Positions 7,753 to 15,906 of a stretch of 55,628 nucleotides of DNA are shown here, one piece after another. The position numbers and the translations under genes are program-made. A model generated the notes under the pieces. The model made no database searches and was not told the DNA's origin. It saw nothing but the letters and a program-made list of their open reading frames with translations. Position 1 is the first letter of the stretch, and each line of letters opens with the position of its first letter. Origin of the DNA: Verrucomicrobiota bacterium (GTDB lineage: Bacteria; Verrucomicrobiota; Verrucomicrobiia; Opitutales; Opitutaceae); assembly GCA_016235555.1 (NCBI GenBank), contig JACRKC010000119.1:1-55628 (forward strand), written 5' to 3'.

Positions 7753-8892
7753 ATGATCTCGCAGTCCCGGCTCAAGCAGCTCGCCAAGGAACACGGCACG
7801 CCGCTGTTCATCATCGATCACGACGCGTTGCGGAAAGCCTACCGCGAGTTCCGCAAGCACCTGCCGCGCATCCAGGTCTACTACGCCGTCAAGGCCAACC
7901 CGGATCCGATGATCGTGCGCACCCTCTTCGAGGAGGGTGCCAGCTTCGACGTCGCCTCGATGCCGGAGTTCATGATCGTCTACGAGAACATCAAGGACCT
8001 GCCGGCCAAGCAGCGGCAGGACTGGATCTGGGACAAGATCATCTACGCGAATCCCACGAAGCCCACCGACACGCTCGAGGAGCTCAACCAATACAAGCCC
8101 CTCGTCACGTTCGATAATCGCGAAGAGATCCACAAAATCAGAAAACACGCGCCGAACGCCGGCCTCGCGCTCCGCCTGAAGGTGCCGAACACCGGCGCGA
8201 TGGTGGAACTCTCGTCGAAGTTTGGCGCGTCGCCCGGCGAGGCGGTCGATTTCATCCTCGAGGCCGACCGCGTCGGGCTGACGGTCGAAGGCATCTCGTT
8301 TCATGTCGGCAGCCAGACGACAAATTTCGACAACTACGTCCAGGCGCTGAACCTCACCGCCAACATCTTCAAGGAAGCGCAGGACCGCGGCTACACGAAG
8401 ATGAACCTGCTCGACATCGGCGGCGGTTTTCCTGCGCCTTACGACTCGAGCGTCCGTCCGTTCCGCGAGCTCGCGAAGGTCATCAACACCGAGATCGAGC
8501 GCCTCTTCCCGAAGGACATCCAGGTGCTCGCCGAGCCCGGCCGCTTCCTCGCCGCCGTGTGCGGCACGAGCGTCGCGAGCGTGATCGGCAAGGCCGTGCG
8601 CGACGGCAAGACCTGCTACTACATCAACGACGGCGTCTATCACACGTATTCCGGCGTGATTTTCGATCACTGCAAATACCCGGTGAAGGCGTTCAAGAAG
8701 GGCCCGACGAGCATCTGTTCAGTGTTCGGCCCGACCTGCGACGCCCTCGACGTCGTCTCGATGGCGGAGAATCTCCCCGACCTCGAACGCGGCGATCTCG
8801 TCTACAGCGTCAACATCGGCGCCTACAGCCACGCGAGCGCGACCTACTTCAACGGCTTCCCGCCGGCGAAGGTCGTGCACGAGAATCGGTAG
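7753..8892 (+). CDS. PLP-dependent ornithine/lysine decarboxylase (fold III)
   Basis: A 379-residue group IV (alanine-racemase fold) decarboxylase, expected to turn ornithine into putrescine, possibly lysine into cadaverine as well. Visible residues are the PLP lysine in VYYAVKANPDP (K47), FHVGSQ (H184), the phosphate-binding loop DIGGGFP (221-227), AEPGRFLAAV (about 260-269) and the catalytic cysteine in FGPTCDALDV (C329). Length and motifs fit short ornithine decarboxylases better than the longer biosynthetic arginine decarboxylase. It follows homospermidine synthase by 85 bases on the same strand with only a palindrome between them, so the pair forms a putrescine-to-homospermidine unit. 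Ornithine versus lysine preference cannot be settled from sequence. Confidence 0.9.
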   Translation: MISQSRLKQLAKEHGTPLFIIDHDALRKAYREFRKHLPRIQVYYAVKANPDPMIVRTLFEEGASFDVASMPEFMIVYENIKDLPAKQRQDWIWDKIIYANPTKPTDTLEELNQYKPLVTFDNREEIHKIRKHAPNAGLALRLKVPNTGAMVELSSKFGASPGEAVDFILEADRVGLTVEGISFHVGSQTTNFDNYVQALNLTANIFKEAQDRGYTKMNLLDIGGGFPAPYDSSVRPFRELAKVINTEIERLFPKDIQVLAEPGRFLAAVCGTSVASVIGKAVRDGKTCYYINDGVYHTYSGVIFDHCKYPVKAFKKGPTSICSVFGPTCDALDVVSMAENLPDLERGDLVYSVNIGAYSHASATYFNGFPPAKVVHENR

Positions 8893-8973
8893 GCCACGCA
8901 GTATTTCTTAGCCTTTGAATTCGTCGGTAGTGAACGCGACCGTTTTGATTGGCGACCTGCACGCCCGTCGGGT

Positions 8974-9063
8974 TCAGCGCTGGTAATCCGCGTTCTCGCT
9001 GACGCATTCGTGCGTGAGGTCGCCGCCGAGCACGGTGGCCGAGGCGACGCCGACTTCGATATC
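8974..9063 (-). pseudogene. argJ 3'-end fragment, copy 1
   Basis: On the minus strand this reads [20 protein letters not shown] and continues VSENADYQR with a stop. It matches the last about 33 residues of the intact ArgJ encoded at 51859-53178 ([16 protein letters not shown] then [15 protein letters not shown]), except for a four-codon deletion (DVGN) and a few substitutions. No start codon or upstream argJ sequence is present. It lies 11 bases after the stop codon of the toxin gene on the same strand. The changes are mostly at third codon positions, as if it came from another functional argJ. Confidence 0.85.
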
Positions 9064-9074
9064 CGCAAAAGAAC

Positions 9075-9374
9075 TCAGTGCGCAATCCGATGCTTCCAGT
9101 AGTCCGGGTCGCGTTTCAGCGGCATGACGGCGACGATCCACACGCGATCCGGTTCGTCGAGGTAGAGCAGGGCAAACGGAAAATTGTCCGCCAAGTGCCG
9201 GCGCACGTCGCCATCGATGCGGCGGAAGCGGTGCGGTGCGGCGCATGCCTCGGCGATCAGGCATTCGATCTCGTCGTAAAAGCGTCCGCCTAATTCGAGG
9301 CTGATCCCGGCATAGTGGGTCGCGGCGACAGCGTATTCCTCGTCGGCTTCGGGGTGAAACGTGTGCGGCTTCAC
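9075..9374 (-). CDS. ParE/RelE-family toxin
   Basis: A 99-residue protein of the ParE/RelE toxin superfamily. It begins with FHPEADEEYAVAATHYAG, the usual helical opening of these toxins (pattern P-A-E-x-E), continues with a second helix (GGRFYDEIECLIAEACAAPHRF) and a beta-sheet core RRHLADNFPFALLYLDE then VWIVAVMPLKRDPDYWKHR, the common C-terminal strand and H-x-x-R-P/YW signature. RelE-like toxins cleave ribosome-bound mRNA and ParE-like toxins poison gyrase; this sequence does not decide between them. Its start overlaps the stop of the antitoxin gene in an ATGA, as in a typical co-translated toxin-antitoxin pair. Confidence 0.88.
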   Translation of the reverse strand: MKPHTFHPEADEEYAVAATHYAGISLELGGRFYDEIECLIAEACAAPHRFRRIDGDVRRHLADNFPFALLYLDEPDRVWIVAVMPLKRDPDYWKHRIAH

Positions 9375-9604
9375 CGGCCGACGATCTTGCGGATCCGAGC
9401 AGACACCACTTCACCCGGCACACCCTGCACTTCACCGCGGCGAATCTCTTCTACGCGGCGCGTCACCGTGGATCGCCACGCCGGGCTGAGTGCGGGGTCG
9501 CTGACCCCGTGTTTGGCGAGCATGAGCCGGTCCACCAACTCGGCCACCACATCATCGGGCCATTGCCGCGCTTCTTCCACGATCTGGTCGAGTGTGAGTG
9601 CCAT
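9371..9604 (-). CDS. addiction-module antitoxin component
   Basis: A 77-residue acidic-to-basic helical protein. The N-terminal MALTLDQIVEEARQWPDDVV, then AELVDRLML and a later W-containing stretch, resemble the short antitoxins of the TIGR02574 addiction-module family, which commonly precede ParE/RelE toxins. The C-terminus (RRVEEIRRGEVQGVPGEEV-like, here PGEVVSARIRKIVGR) would be the toxin-neutralising region; this is inference. It overlaps the toxin start by four bases and is upstream of it, so antitoxin is made first. Confidence 0.85.
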   Translation of the reverse strand: MALTLDQIVEEARQWPDDVVAELVDRLMLAKHGVSDPALSPAWRSTVTRRVEEIRRGEVQGVPGEVVSARIRKIVGR

Positions 9605-9654
9605 GCCGGCAGTGTGGCTGGCAGCGGCTGGTTTTCAACCCTCGCGTTCGCTCG

Positions 9655-9708
9655 GTAGGCCGCGAGCTTGCTCGCGCTCGAAGCAGCGCCCGCAAGCGGG
9701 CTGCCTAC
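9655..9708. repeat. double-hairpin repeat
   Basis: Outer ends gtaggc and gcctac (9655 and to 9708) enclose two hairpins, gcgagcttgctcgc and gcccgcaagcgggc. It lies between the antitoxin gene start and argJ fragment copy 2, touching the stop codon of the latter. Confidence 0.75.
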
Positions 9709-9834
9709 TTAGCTCCGGTAGTCGGCGTTCTCGCTCACGTATTCGTGCGTGAGGTCGCCGCCGAGGACGGTGGCGCAGGCGACGCCGTTGCCGACGTCGA
9801 CTTCGAGGTCCAGGCAACGTTCGTGTCGGGGAAG
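9709..9834 (-). pseudogene. argJ 3'-end fragment, copy 2
   Basis: On the minus strand this reads [20 protein letters not shown], then [20 protein letters not shown] and S-stop. It matches the last 42 residues of the intact ArgJ ([20 protein letters not shown] onward) without a gap. Several differences are synonymous third-position changes (for example ccg/ccc, cgc/cga, gag/gaa, cgc/cgt), so the copy diverged while it was part of a working gene. It begins six bases after the stop of the preceding minus-strand gene at 9841 and has no start codon of its own. Confidence 0.9.
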
Positions 9835-9840
9835 GCTGAT

Positions 9841-10245
9841 TCAGGCCCGATTCAAAGCGTCTTCGCTCGTAAACAGATTTCGTTCGCGGAAGGCTGCCGG
9901 CGAGTCGCGCAGGAGCCCGGCCTTGGCCCAATCGTCGTTCAGCGCAAACCACGGCCGGTCGAGTCGGCGGGATTTCTTTTCCGTCCGGCCCGGGGAGGGC
10001 AGCCGGTGCTTCCGCGCGAGATGGGCCGCCACGGCGGCGAGGTAAGCGTCTTGCACGGCATCGCGCGTGCGCGGCGGCTCGACGCGAATGCCAGCATGCA
10101 CCGCGCGCCGACCGGTCGGTTTCTTGGCGAGGAGATTCACGTGGTCGAGAAACTCCGCCAGCTTGAGGCCGATCTCCTCCTCGGTTCGGGCCAAGTCGAC
10201 CACTTCATACAGCGTGCGGGGCCGGCGCCAGCTAAGCTTTTTCAT
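9841..10245 (-). CDS. partner protein of a nucleotidyltransferase module
   Basis: A 134-residue soluble protein that I do not recognise as a named family. It starts MKKLSWRRPRTLYEVVDLAR, is rich in charged helices (TEEEIGLKLAEFLDHVNLL), and ends with repeated aromatic/arginine residues (RPWFALNDDW). The ATG at 10245 lies inside the end of the upstream nucleotidyltransferase frame, overlapping it by 14 bases, so the two were probably co-translated as a two-gene unit. Given the island context it may be the second half of a toxin-antitoxin or abortive-infection module; that is inference from position only. Copy 2 of the argJ 3' fragment follows its stop codon by six bases. Confidence 0.6.
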   Translation of the reverse strand: MKKLSWRRPRTLYEVVDLARTEEEIGLKLAEFLDHVNLLAKKPTGRRAVHAGIRVEPPRTRDAVQDAYLAAVAAHLARKHRLPSPGRTEKKSRRLDRPWFALNDDWAKAGLLRDSPAAFRERNLFTSEDALNRA

Positions 10246-10794
10246 GGAGGGTTTCGCGGAGCAGCTTTTCAACCAGCCAACGCTTGCCGCCCTCAAATTT
10301 TCGGGCGCCGTAGTAGTCGGCGATGATCGCATCGACCTCCTCGATGGTGCGCAGGCCGAGCCGCCGCAGGAGGAGCTTGATGTCCGCCACATCGCCTGCA
10401 CGAAACGGAGTCGGAAGGCGGCCAGCCAGGCATTCATCGCCAGTAAATATTTGGGCGACGGACGCGTGATGACGGGCCCGGGAATGGTGAGCTCCGTAAA
10501 CACGATTTTCTCCTCTCGCGTGGCGACGAAGTCGCGCACGCCGTCGTTCATCCAGTCTTCCGGCAAATCGAGTTCTCGGGCGACTTTCGCGAGGAGCGGT
10601 GCGACCACTTCCGGCGGATGAAAAATGGCATCGATGTCCTTGGTCGCCTCGCGGCAGTCGTAGGCGAGCATCATGACCGTGCCGCCGTAGATGGCGATTT
10701 CGATGCGGCTCTTCTGTGCCGCGCACAACTGGCCGAGGCGCGTGAGCGCGCGCACGAGGGCGGCCCGCGTGAGTCGGCGTCTCGGCCTTGGCAT
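10232..10794 (-). pseudogene. frameshifted nucleotidyltransferase (DUF6036/AbiEii-like)
   Basis: From the ATG at 10794 the frame encodes a nucleotidyltransferase core: helices, then IAIYGGTVMMLAYDCREATK followed by DIDAIF, the GG...D-x-D pattern of DUF6036/AbiEii-like enzymes. At about 10433, in the text that should read LLAMKCLA, one base seems to be missing; the homologous sequence continues in another frame as CLAGRL, then RAGDVADIKLLLRRLGLRTI and EEVDAIIADYYG, ending at 10232. Restoring one A would give a single protein of about 187 residues. Either the gene is newly inactivated or the base is a sequencing error; I see no slippery sequence that would suggest programmed shifting. Confidence 0.75.
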
Positions 10795-10850
10795 CGCGGC
10801 AATCTGCGGCGGACGCTGGCACCGCGCAAGCGAGAGAATAAACGCTGACG

Positions 10851-10909
10851 AGGTGGAGCGCGTTGACCTCAACGCGTTTTGAGCGGCTTGAGGGCAACGC
10901 GCTCCACCT
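10851..10909. repeat. palindromic repeat, family 4 (no inner element)
   Basis: The arms aggtggagcgcgttgacctc and gagggcaacgcgctccacct face each other around a short centre. These are the outer arms of the composite repeats at 6001 and 23977. Just downstream, 10923-10964 holds an imperfect tandem duplication of the word gag-cgttcactcccg-cag. Confidence 0.85.
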
Positions 10910-10999
10910 CGCGGCGGGCCGGGTGAGTCGTTCACTCCCGGCAGGAGCCGTTCACTCCCGCAGGCTCGCCGTTGGCTCCGCGGCGGCTTCGCTGCGTCC

Positions 11000-11569
11000 G
11001 TGCGCCCGAATCTTCGCCTGCTCTGCCGGCTCACCCTCACGTTGACCCTGGCGACCGGGATCGCCCGGGCCGAACTGCACCTCTCGGCGCCCGGCGGCCT
11101 GCCCCTCGGCCCGACCGTCACGGCCCGGAAACTCTGGGAGGAATTCGACCGCGCCCTCCCCGCCGGCGTGTGGGTCTCGCCGCTCGAAAACAAGGAATAC
11201 CTCGTCATCTCCGCGCAATGGATGCGCCGGTCTTTCCTGCCGGCGCTGAACCGCCAGATGGAGCTGTTCTCGCAACAAAACCTCGGCGCCGATCACTCCG
11301 CCGCCAACTGCAACGGCTTCGCCCTTGTGTGCCGTCTCATGCTCGGCCTTTCCGCGATGGCCGCCCGCGCTCCGGCACCGGCCACGGCGACGATGATCGT
11401 GCACCAGTCCGCGCCCTTCGGCGGACTCGAAGCCACGCGCGAAAACCACAGTGTCGCCTTCGTGCTCACCGACGAGGGACCGTGGGTGATCGAGGTGCAG
11501 AGCGGCGAATATGTGAAACTCGCCGATTACCCCAACCGTTCGACCATCAAACTGGTGAGCGTGCACTGA
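11000..11569 (+). CDS. secreted protein with Cys/His motifs, function unknown
   Basis: A 189-residue exported protein: signal peptide (LRLLCRLTLTLTLATGIARA) followed by a globular domain. A cysteine at the start of a predicted helix (AANCNGFALVCRLMLG) and a later histidine before a beta strand (NHSVAFVLTDEGPWVIEVQS) are arranged as in papain-like or transglutaminase-like folds. This is only a pattern match and I cannot name a family. The start is a GTG at 11000, chosen because it begins the signal peptide. A small secreted protein gene follows 28 bases later and a TonB receptor after that, all on the same strand. Confidence 0.6.
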   Translation: MRPNLRLLCRLTLTLTLATGIARAELHLSAPGGLPLGPTVTARKLWEEFDRALPAGVWVSPLENKEYLVISAQWMRRSFLPALNRQMELFSQQNLGADHSAANCNGFALVCRLMLGLSAMAARAPAPATATMIVHQSAPFGGLEATRENHSVAFVLTDEGPWVIEVQSGEYVKLADYPNRSTIKLVSVH

Positions 11570-11597
11570 CGCCTTTCCGCAGCGAAACAACCCAACC

Positions 11598-11843
11598 ATG
11601 AACAAACTACTCGCCACCCTCGCAGTGCTCGCCACCGCCGGCACCGCCCTCGCCCAGGTCGATCCCGCCCGCCCGATGGTAACCGGCCGCGGCAACGTCG
11701 ACGCCCGTCCCGGCAAAGTCATCGTCACCAACCAGACCAAGACCGAAGCCAAGGAGACGCTGAAGCTCGAGCGCTTCGAGGTCACCGGCTCGCTGATCAA
11801 GAAGCCGGCGCCCGCGCCAAAGAGCGCGGAGCCCAAGCGCTGA
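11598..11843 (+). CDS. small secreted protein with a TonB-receptor-like N-terminal motif
   Basis: An 81-residue protein with a clear signal peptide (MNKLLATLAVLATAGTALAQ), a short polar linker, and the segment LERFEVTGSLIKK, then a proline/lysine-rich tail. The motif closely resembles LDAYEVTGSRIKR, which starts the mature part of the TonB-dependent receptor encoded next. There is no plug or barrel, so it is either a deliberate mini-protein carrying the receptor's N-terminal segment or a truncated relic. The intact signal peptide, tidy end and conserved spacing favour a real gene. It lies 133 bases upstream of the receptor on the same strand. Confidence 0.7.
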   Translation: MNKLLATLAVLATAGTALAQVDPARPMVTGRGNVDARPGKVIVTNQTKTEAKETLKLERFEVTGSLIKKPAPAPKSAEPKR

Positions 11844-11976
11844 ACGTTCCTTCCTCCGCGTGCCGTCGCCCGCCCGTGAGTGACGGCCCGGGTTTTGCAG
11901 TTGGCAGCCGGCGTGCCCGACGGCATGCGTGGGGCCGCGCGCACGATGGCAGCTGCGCGCTGTCCCACTCCAGCCC

Positions 11977-14931
11977 ATGACCACAACACTCCGCCGCCTG
12001 GCCGCGGCCGTGCCCGCCTTCGGTGCGCTGGTCGCATTGTCCGTCACTCCGCGCGTCGCGGCTCAGACGAGCCCGCCCGCTGCACCCGCAAAACTCGACG
12101 CCTACGAGGTCACCGGCTCGCGCATCAAGCGCACCGACCTCGAAGGCCCGTCTCCCGTCTTCGTCATCACCCGCGAGGACCTCGACCTCGTCGCCGCCAC
12201 CGGTCTGGCGGATGTGCTGCGCGACCTGCCCGAGGCCGCCAACCTCGGCATCAACGAGGGCGTCGCCAACACCGGCACCCGCACCGCCAACGCGATCAAC
12301 CTCCGCAACCTCGGCCCCGGCAACACCCTCATCCTCGTCGACGGCCGCCGCCAGGCCCCCAACGGCATCGATGCCGGCGGCACCGTCTTCGTCGATCCCA
12401 ACCGCATCCCCGCGGCCATGATCGAGCGGGTCGAGTTTCTCAAAGACGGCGCTTCCGCCATCTACGGCTCCGATGCCACCGCCGGCGTCATCAATATCAT
12501 CACGCGCCGGCAGTTTTCCGGCGCCGAGCTCTCCGCTCGCTACGGCAACACGCTCAAACACGACGCCGCGGAGCAGGCCTATTCGTTTCTCGGCGGCGTC
12601 ACCCGCGGCCGCCTGCGCGCCAATGTCGCGCTCACCTATTCCTCGCGCCACGCCAATGCCGCGACCGACCAGCCGTTCTCCTCCGACGCCGATCTCACCG
12701 CCCGCTACCGCGCCCAGGACCCAGCAAAATACGCCTCACTGACCGCCCCCGTCTCCACGTTCGCGAGCAACGTCGACTTCCGCTCGACGTCCGGCCCCTA
12801 CGCCGTCGTGACCGTGCCGACCGCCGCGCAACTCGCCGCCGCCGGCCTCACCACCGCGGCGATCCGCAATCCCCTCACCGGTCAGACCTCGACCTTCCTG
12901 CCCGGCACCGGCGGCGTGCCTCAAGGCACCTTCGGCTCCACCGCGACCCCGGCCTCGGCGCCCCGCACCAACAATCCCGGGCGGCCCGCCGCGGCGCAGT
13001 TCGTGCCGGTGTCCTATGCGTCAGGAACCAACTCCAACAACTTCAACTTTCTGCCGTTCCAGTGGAACTCGCCCGAAATCCGCCGGCGCGGCCTTTCTCT
13101 CAACCTCGAATTCACCCTCACGCCCGACGTTGCGCTCTTCGCCAATCTGTTCGCCGGCCGCAATAACTCCGAGACGCGTCTGGCTCCTTCGCCGGTCTCG
13201 ACCGGCGTCGACTTCCTGCTCGTGCCCGCGACCAACTACTACAACCCGTTCGGCATTCCGCTCGCGTTCAACTTCCGTCCCGTCGACGCCGGGCCACGTC
13301 TCGGCCTCATCCGCACCACGTCGCTCGGCTACCTCGTCGGCGCGAAGGGCGCGTGGCGCAAACGCTTCGACTGGGACGTCGCCCTTTCGTCTTCGACTAA
13401 CGAGGTCCGCGACGTTTCGGCTAATATGATCAGCCGCTCCAAGCTCCGGGCGGCCCTGGCCCGGACCACGCCCGACGCGTTCAACATCTTCGGCGGGCCC
13501 AATTTCAAGAACGACCCCGCGACGCTCGCGAGCATCCGCATCGACCCGGTGATAGTCGGCGACACACGCACGACGCATCTGGATTCCCACGTCAGCACCG
13601 CCGACCTGTTCCAACTCCCTTGGGGTCGCGTCGGCGCATCCGCCGGACTTGAACACCGCAAAGAAATTTTCAATGCGACCAACGACCCGCTGTTCTCAAA
13701 CGCGTTCGACATCGTTTCCCTCTTTGCTCCTTCGGTGGAGGCCACCCGGTCCCACCGTGAGGTCGACTCCGTCGCCGCCGAACTCCGCCTGCCACTCGTC
13801 AGCGAAGGCCGGTTCCGGCTCGCCCACACGCTTGAGCTCTCCGGCGCCGCCCGGTTCGAGAAATTCAGCGACGGCTACGACAGCGGCGTGAAACCCTTCG
13901 TCGGCCTGCGCTATCGCCCGGCCCGCTCGCTGCTGATCCGCGCCTCCTACGGACATACTTTTCGCGCGCCGACCCTGCCCCAGCTCTACACCGCCCCGAT
14001 CGATGGTCCCGTCACCGGCCAGCCCGACCTTCGCCGCCCCGACGCGCTCACCGGCGATCCCGTCGACAGCACCACCTTCAACCGCATCGTCCGCAGCGGC
14101 GGCAATCCGCGGCTGCTCCCCGAGGATGCCCGCACCAAGCAGATCGGCGCCGTTTTCGATGTCCCGTGGTCGAAGCTCAAAGGCCTGTCGTTCGATTTCA
14201 CCCATGGCGTGATTCATCAGTTGCGGCTCATCACCGGCGGCCTCGGAGCGACCGCCATCCGGCAAAACGAACTCGGCGACACCGGCGACCTCGTGATCCG
14301 CGAGCCCGGCACGCAGACGTTCACCAACACCACCAACACCGCCATCAGCATCCTTTCCGGCCCGGCCAACCAACGCTCGCTGATCCAGCCCGGGCAGTCG
14401 GCCACGGTGCCCGGCCGCATCATCTACATCCTCGACGCCGCCACCAACCTCGCCGACCAGATCGTGCGCTACTACGATTACGGCCTGCGGTATGACTTCC
14501 GTTTCGAGCGGGCCGGACGTTTCACCCTGCGCAGCAACTGGACCTACTACGGCTACTATGCCTCGCGGCGGTTCACCAACGCCGCCTACGTGGATCGCAC
14601 TGGACGCACCCTGCCGCGCTATCGCGGACAATCGACCCTTACCTGGCAGCGCGGTTCTTGGGGCGGCAACCTCGGCATGAATTACACGCACCGCTATGCC
14701 GACATCACGCGGGAGCTCTACGAGGTGGAGCGCTATTACACGTTTTCGGTGGGCGCGAGCTACGCCTTCCGCCGGCACAAGCTCCTCGGCGACACCCAAC
14801 TGGCCGTCGGCGTGGAAAACCTCCTCGACCAGGATCCACCGCTCGCACAAACCACAACAGGCTACAATCCGGGCTGGGTCGGCCGGCCCGGTGGGCGGTT
14901 TGTTTTTGTGTCGCTGCGTCGCTCGTTGTGA
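11977..14931 (+). CDS. TonB-dependent outer-membrane receptor
   Basis: A 984-residue receptor for energised uptake across the outer membrane. A signal peptide (ending TPRVAAQ) is followed by LDAYEVTGSRIKR, the TonB-box-like start typical of this lineage. The plug domain is seen in PSPVFVITREDLDLVAATGL, NLRNLGPGNTLILVDGRR and ERVEFLKDGASAIYGSDATA followed by GVINIITRR. A long beta-barrel region with strands such as RPARSLLIRASYGHTFRAPT follows, with a C-terminal barrel strand (GRFVFVSLRRSL). The ATG at 11977 gives the signal peptide directly. The substrate is not evident; no sugar- or metal-specific gene is adjacent. The downstream genes are convergent. Confidence 0.95.
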   Translation: MTTTLRRLAAAVPAFGALVALSVTPRVAAQTSPPAAPAKLDAYEVTGSRIKRTDLEGPSPVFVITREDLDLVAATGLADVLRDLPEAANLGINEGVANTGTRTANAINLRNLGPGNTLILVDGRRQAPNGIDAGGTVFVDPNRIPAAMIERVEFLKDGASAIYGSDATAGVINIITRRQFSGAELSARYGNTLKHDAAEQAYSFLGGVTRGRLRANVALTYSSRHANAATDQPFSSDADLTARYRAQDPAKYASLTAPVSTFASNVDFRSTSGPYAVVTVPTAAQLAAAGLTTAAIRNPLTGQTSTFLPGTGGVPQGTFGSTATPASAPRTNNPGRPAAAQFVPVSYASGTNSNNFNFLPFQWNSPEIRRRGLSLNLEFTLTPDVALFANLFAGRNNSETRLAPSPVSTGVDFLLVPATNYYNPFGIPLAFNFRPVDAGPRLGLIRTTSLGYLVGAKGAWRKRFDWDVALSSSTNEVRDVSANMISRSKLRAALARTTPDAFNIFGGPNFKNDPATLASIRIDPVIVGDTRTTHLDSHVSTADLFQLPWGRVGASAGLEHRKEIFNATNDPLFSNAFDIVSLFAPSVEATRSHREVDSVAAELRLPLVSEGRFRLAHTLELSGAARFEKFSDGYDSGVKPFVGLRYRPARSLLIRASYGHTFRAPTLPQLYTAPIDGPVTGQPDLRRPDALTGDPVDSTTFNRIVRSGGNPRLLPEDARTKQIGAVFDVPWSKLKGLSFDFTHGVIHQLRLITGGLGATAIRQNELGDTGDLVIREPGTQTFTNTTNTAISILSGPANQRSLIQPGQSATVPGRIIYILDAATNLADQIVRYYDYGLRYDFRFERAGRFTLRSNWTYYGYYASRRFTNAAYVDRTGRTLPRYRGQSTLTWQRGSWGGNLGMNYTHRYADITRELYEVERYYTFSVGASYAFRRHKLLGDTQLAVGVENLLDQDPPLAQTTTGYNPGWVGRPGGRFVFVSLRRSL

Positions 14932-14944
14932 GCGCGTTTCACTC

Positions 14945-15877
14945 TCACTTCTTCTTTTTCTTCGCCGCAGCCGCGGCAGCTGCCTCGGACGGACGCTTGT
15001 CGTCGAGGTTGAGCTCGAGCGCCGCCGGATCGAGCGAGACCTGCACGCCGTCGGCCGGCACGGGCAGCCGCGCCGACCAGAGGATGCCGTTGAGCACCAG
15101 CGTGCGCTGGCTCGGGTAGGCCCAGCTCTTGTGCAGATCGGCGCCGGTGAAACTGAAGCCGCGGCCGCCGTCGGGTCGCGTGTAGGCCCACGCAATCACT
15201 TCCTCGCGGCCGGGATATTTTTTCGCATCAGCGGTGGAGCGGGACTTGTCGGGCACGGCGCCGACGAGCAACGGCACGACGCCTTGGTCGGCGAAGTGCA
15301 GGTTGTAGAGCCAGCCATCGGCGGGCGCGGCGAAGGGTTTGACGCCACGGGTGACCTCGTGCGTGGGGATGTTGGTGAACTCCATGTCCCAGTGGCCGCG
15401 ACTGCCGATATCGCTGTGAAACACGCCGCCAAGCCAGCCCTTGATCTTCGCGCCATCCGGACCAGCCGGGAAATCCATCGCCTGATGCAGCAGCACGAAT
15501 CCGGCGCCACCATCGAGCAACTGCGAGAGTTTCGCCCATCGCTCCGGCGAGGCAAAGGGCTGCTTGCCACCACCGTCGCCGTAATAGACCACGCATTTGG
15601 CGCCCTCGAGCACACGCTCGTTTTTCGGCCAGTCACGCACCAGCACCGGCCACACGCCCGGCTGTTGCTTCAGCCAATCCAGGAGCAACGCGGACCCAGC
15701 GAAATACTCGTGCGCCATCGCCTTGCTGCTCGGGCCGCCCGCGAGCAGGACGATCTTGGCGAGGCCGGGGCGCGGCGCGTCCACCTCCAGCGGCACGCGC
15801 GATTGATCGTAGGACGGCGCGGCGACCGCGCCCGAGGCAAGCGCAGTCAGCGCTAGGAGAAGTGGCAGGTGTTTCAT
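14945..15877 (-). CDS. ThuA-domain secreted protein
   Basis: A 310-residue exported protein with a signal peptide (MKHLPLLLALTALASGAVA) and a ThuA/type-1 glutamine-amidotransferase-like domain: KIVLLAGGPSSKAMAHEYFA, CVVYYGDGGGKQPF, FVLLHQAMDFPAG, GGVFHSDIGSRGHWDMEF and the closing GFSFTGADLHKSW. ThuA proteins of planctomycetes and Verrucomicrobia are often encoded with DUF1501 and PSCyt1/PSD1 genes, as here. The domain is thought to act on sugars but no reaction is established. The tail is an unusual run of alanines and lysines (AAAAAAAKKKKK). It is the last gene of the minus-strand group 14.9-20.4 kb. Confidence 0.88.
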   Translation of the reverse strand: MKHLPLLLALTALASGAVAAPSYDQSRVPLEVDAPRPGLAKIVLLAGGPSSKAMAHEYFAGSALLLDWLKQQPGVWPVLVRDWPKNERVLEGAKCVVYYGDGGGKQPFASPERWAKLSQLLDGGAGFVLLHQAMDFPAGPDGAKIKGWLGGVFHSDIGSRGHWDMEFTNIPTHEVTRGVKPFAAPADGWLYNLHFADQGVVPLLVGAVPDKSRSTADAKKYPGREEVIAWAYTRPDGGRGFSFTGADLHKSWAYPSQRTLVLNGILWSARLPVPADGVQVSLDPAALELNLDDKRPSEAAAAAAAKKKKK

Positions 15878-15906
15878 CAGGTGAAGGCGCAGCGCGGGCG
15901 GATGGT

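Noticed and set aside
8974-9063. Short gene encoding the argJ-like C-terminal peptide
   Set aside because: There is no start codon tied to it; the sequence is only the last codons of argJ after the toxin stop.
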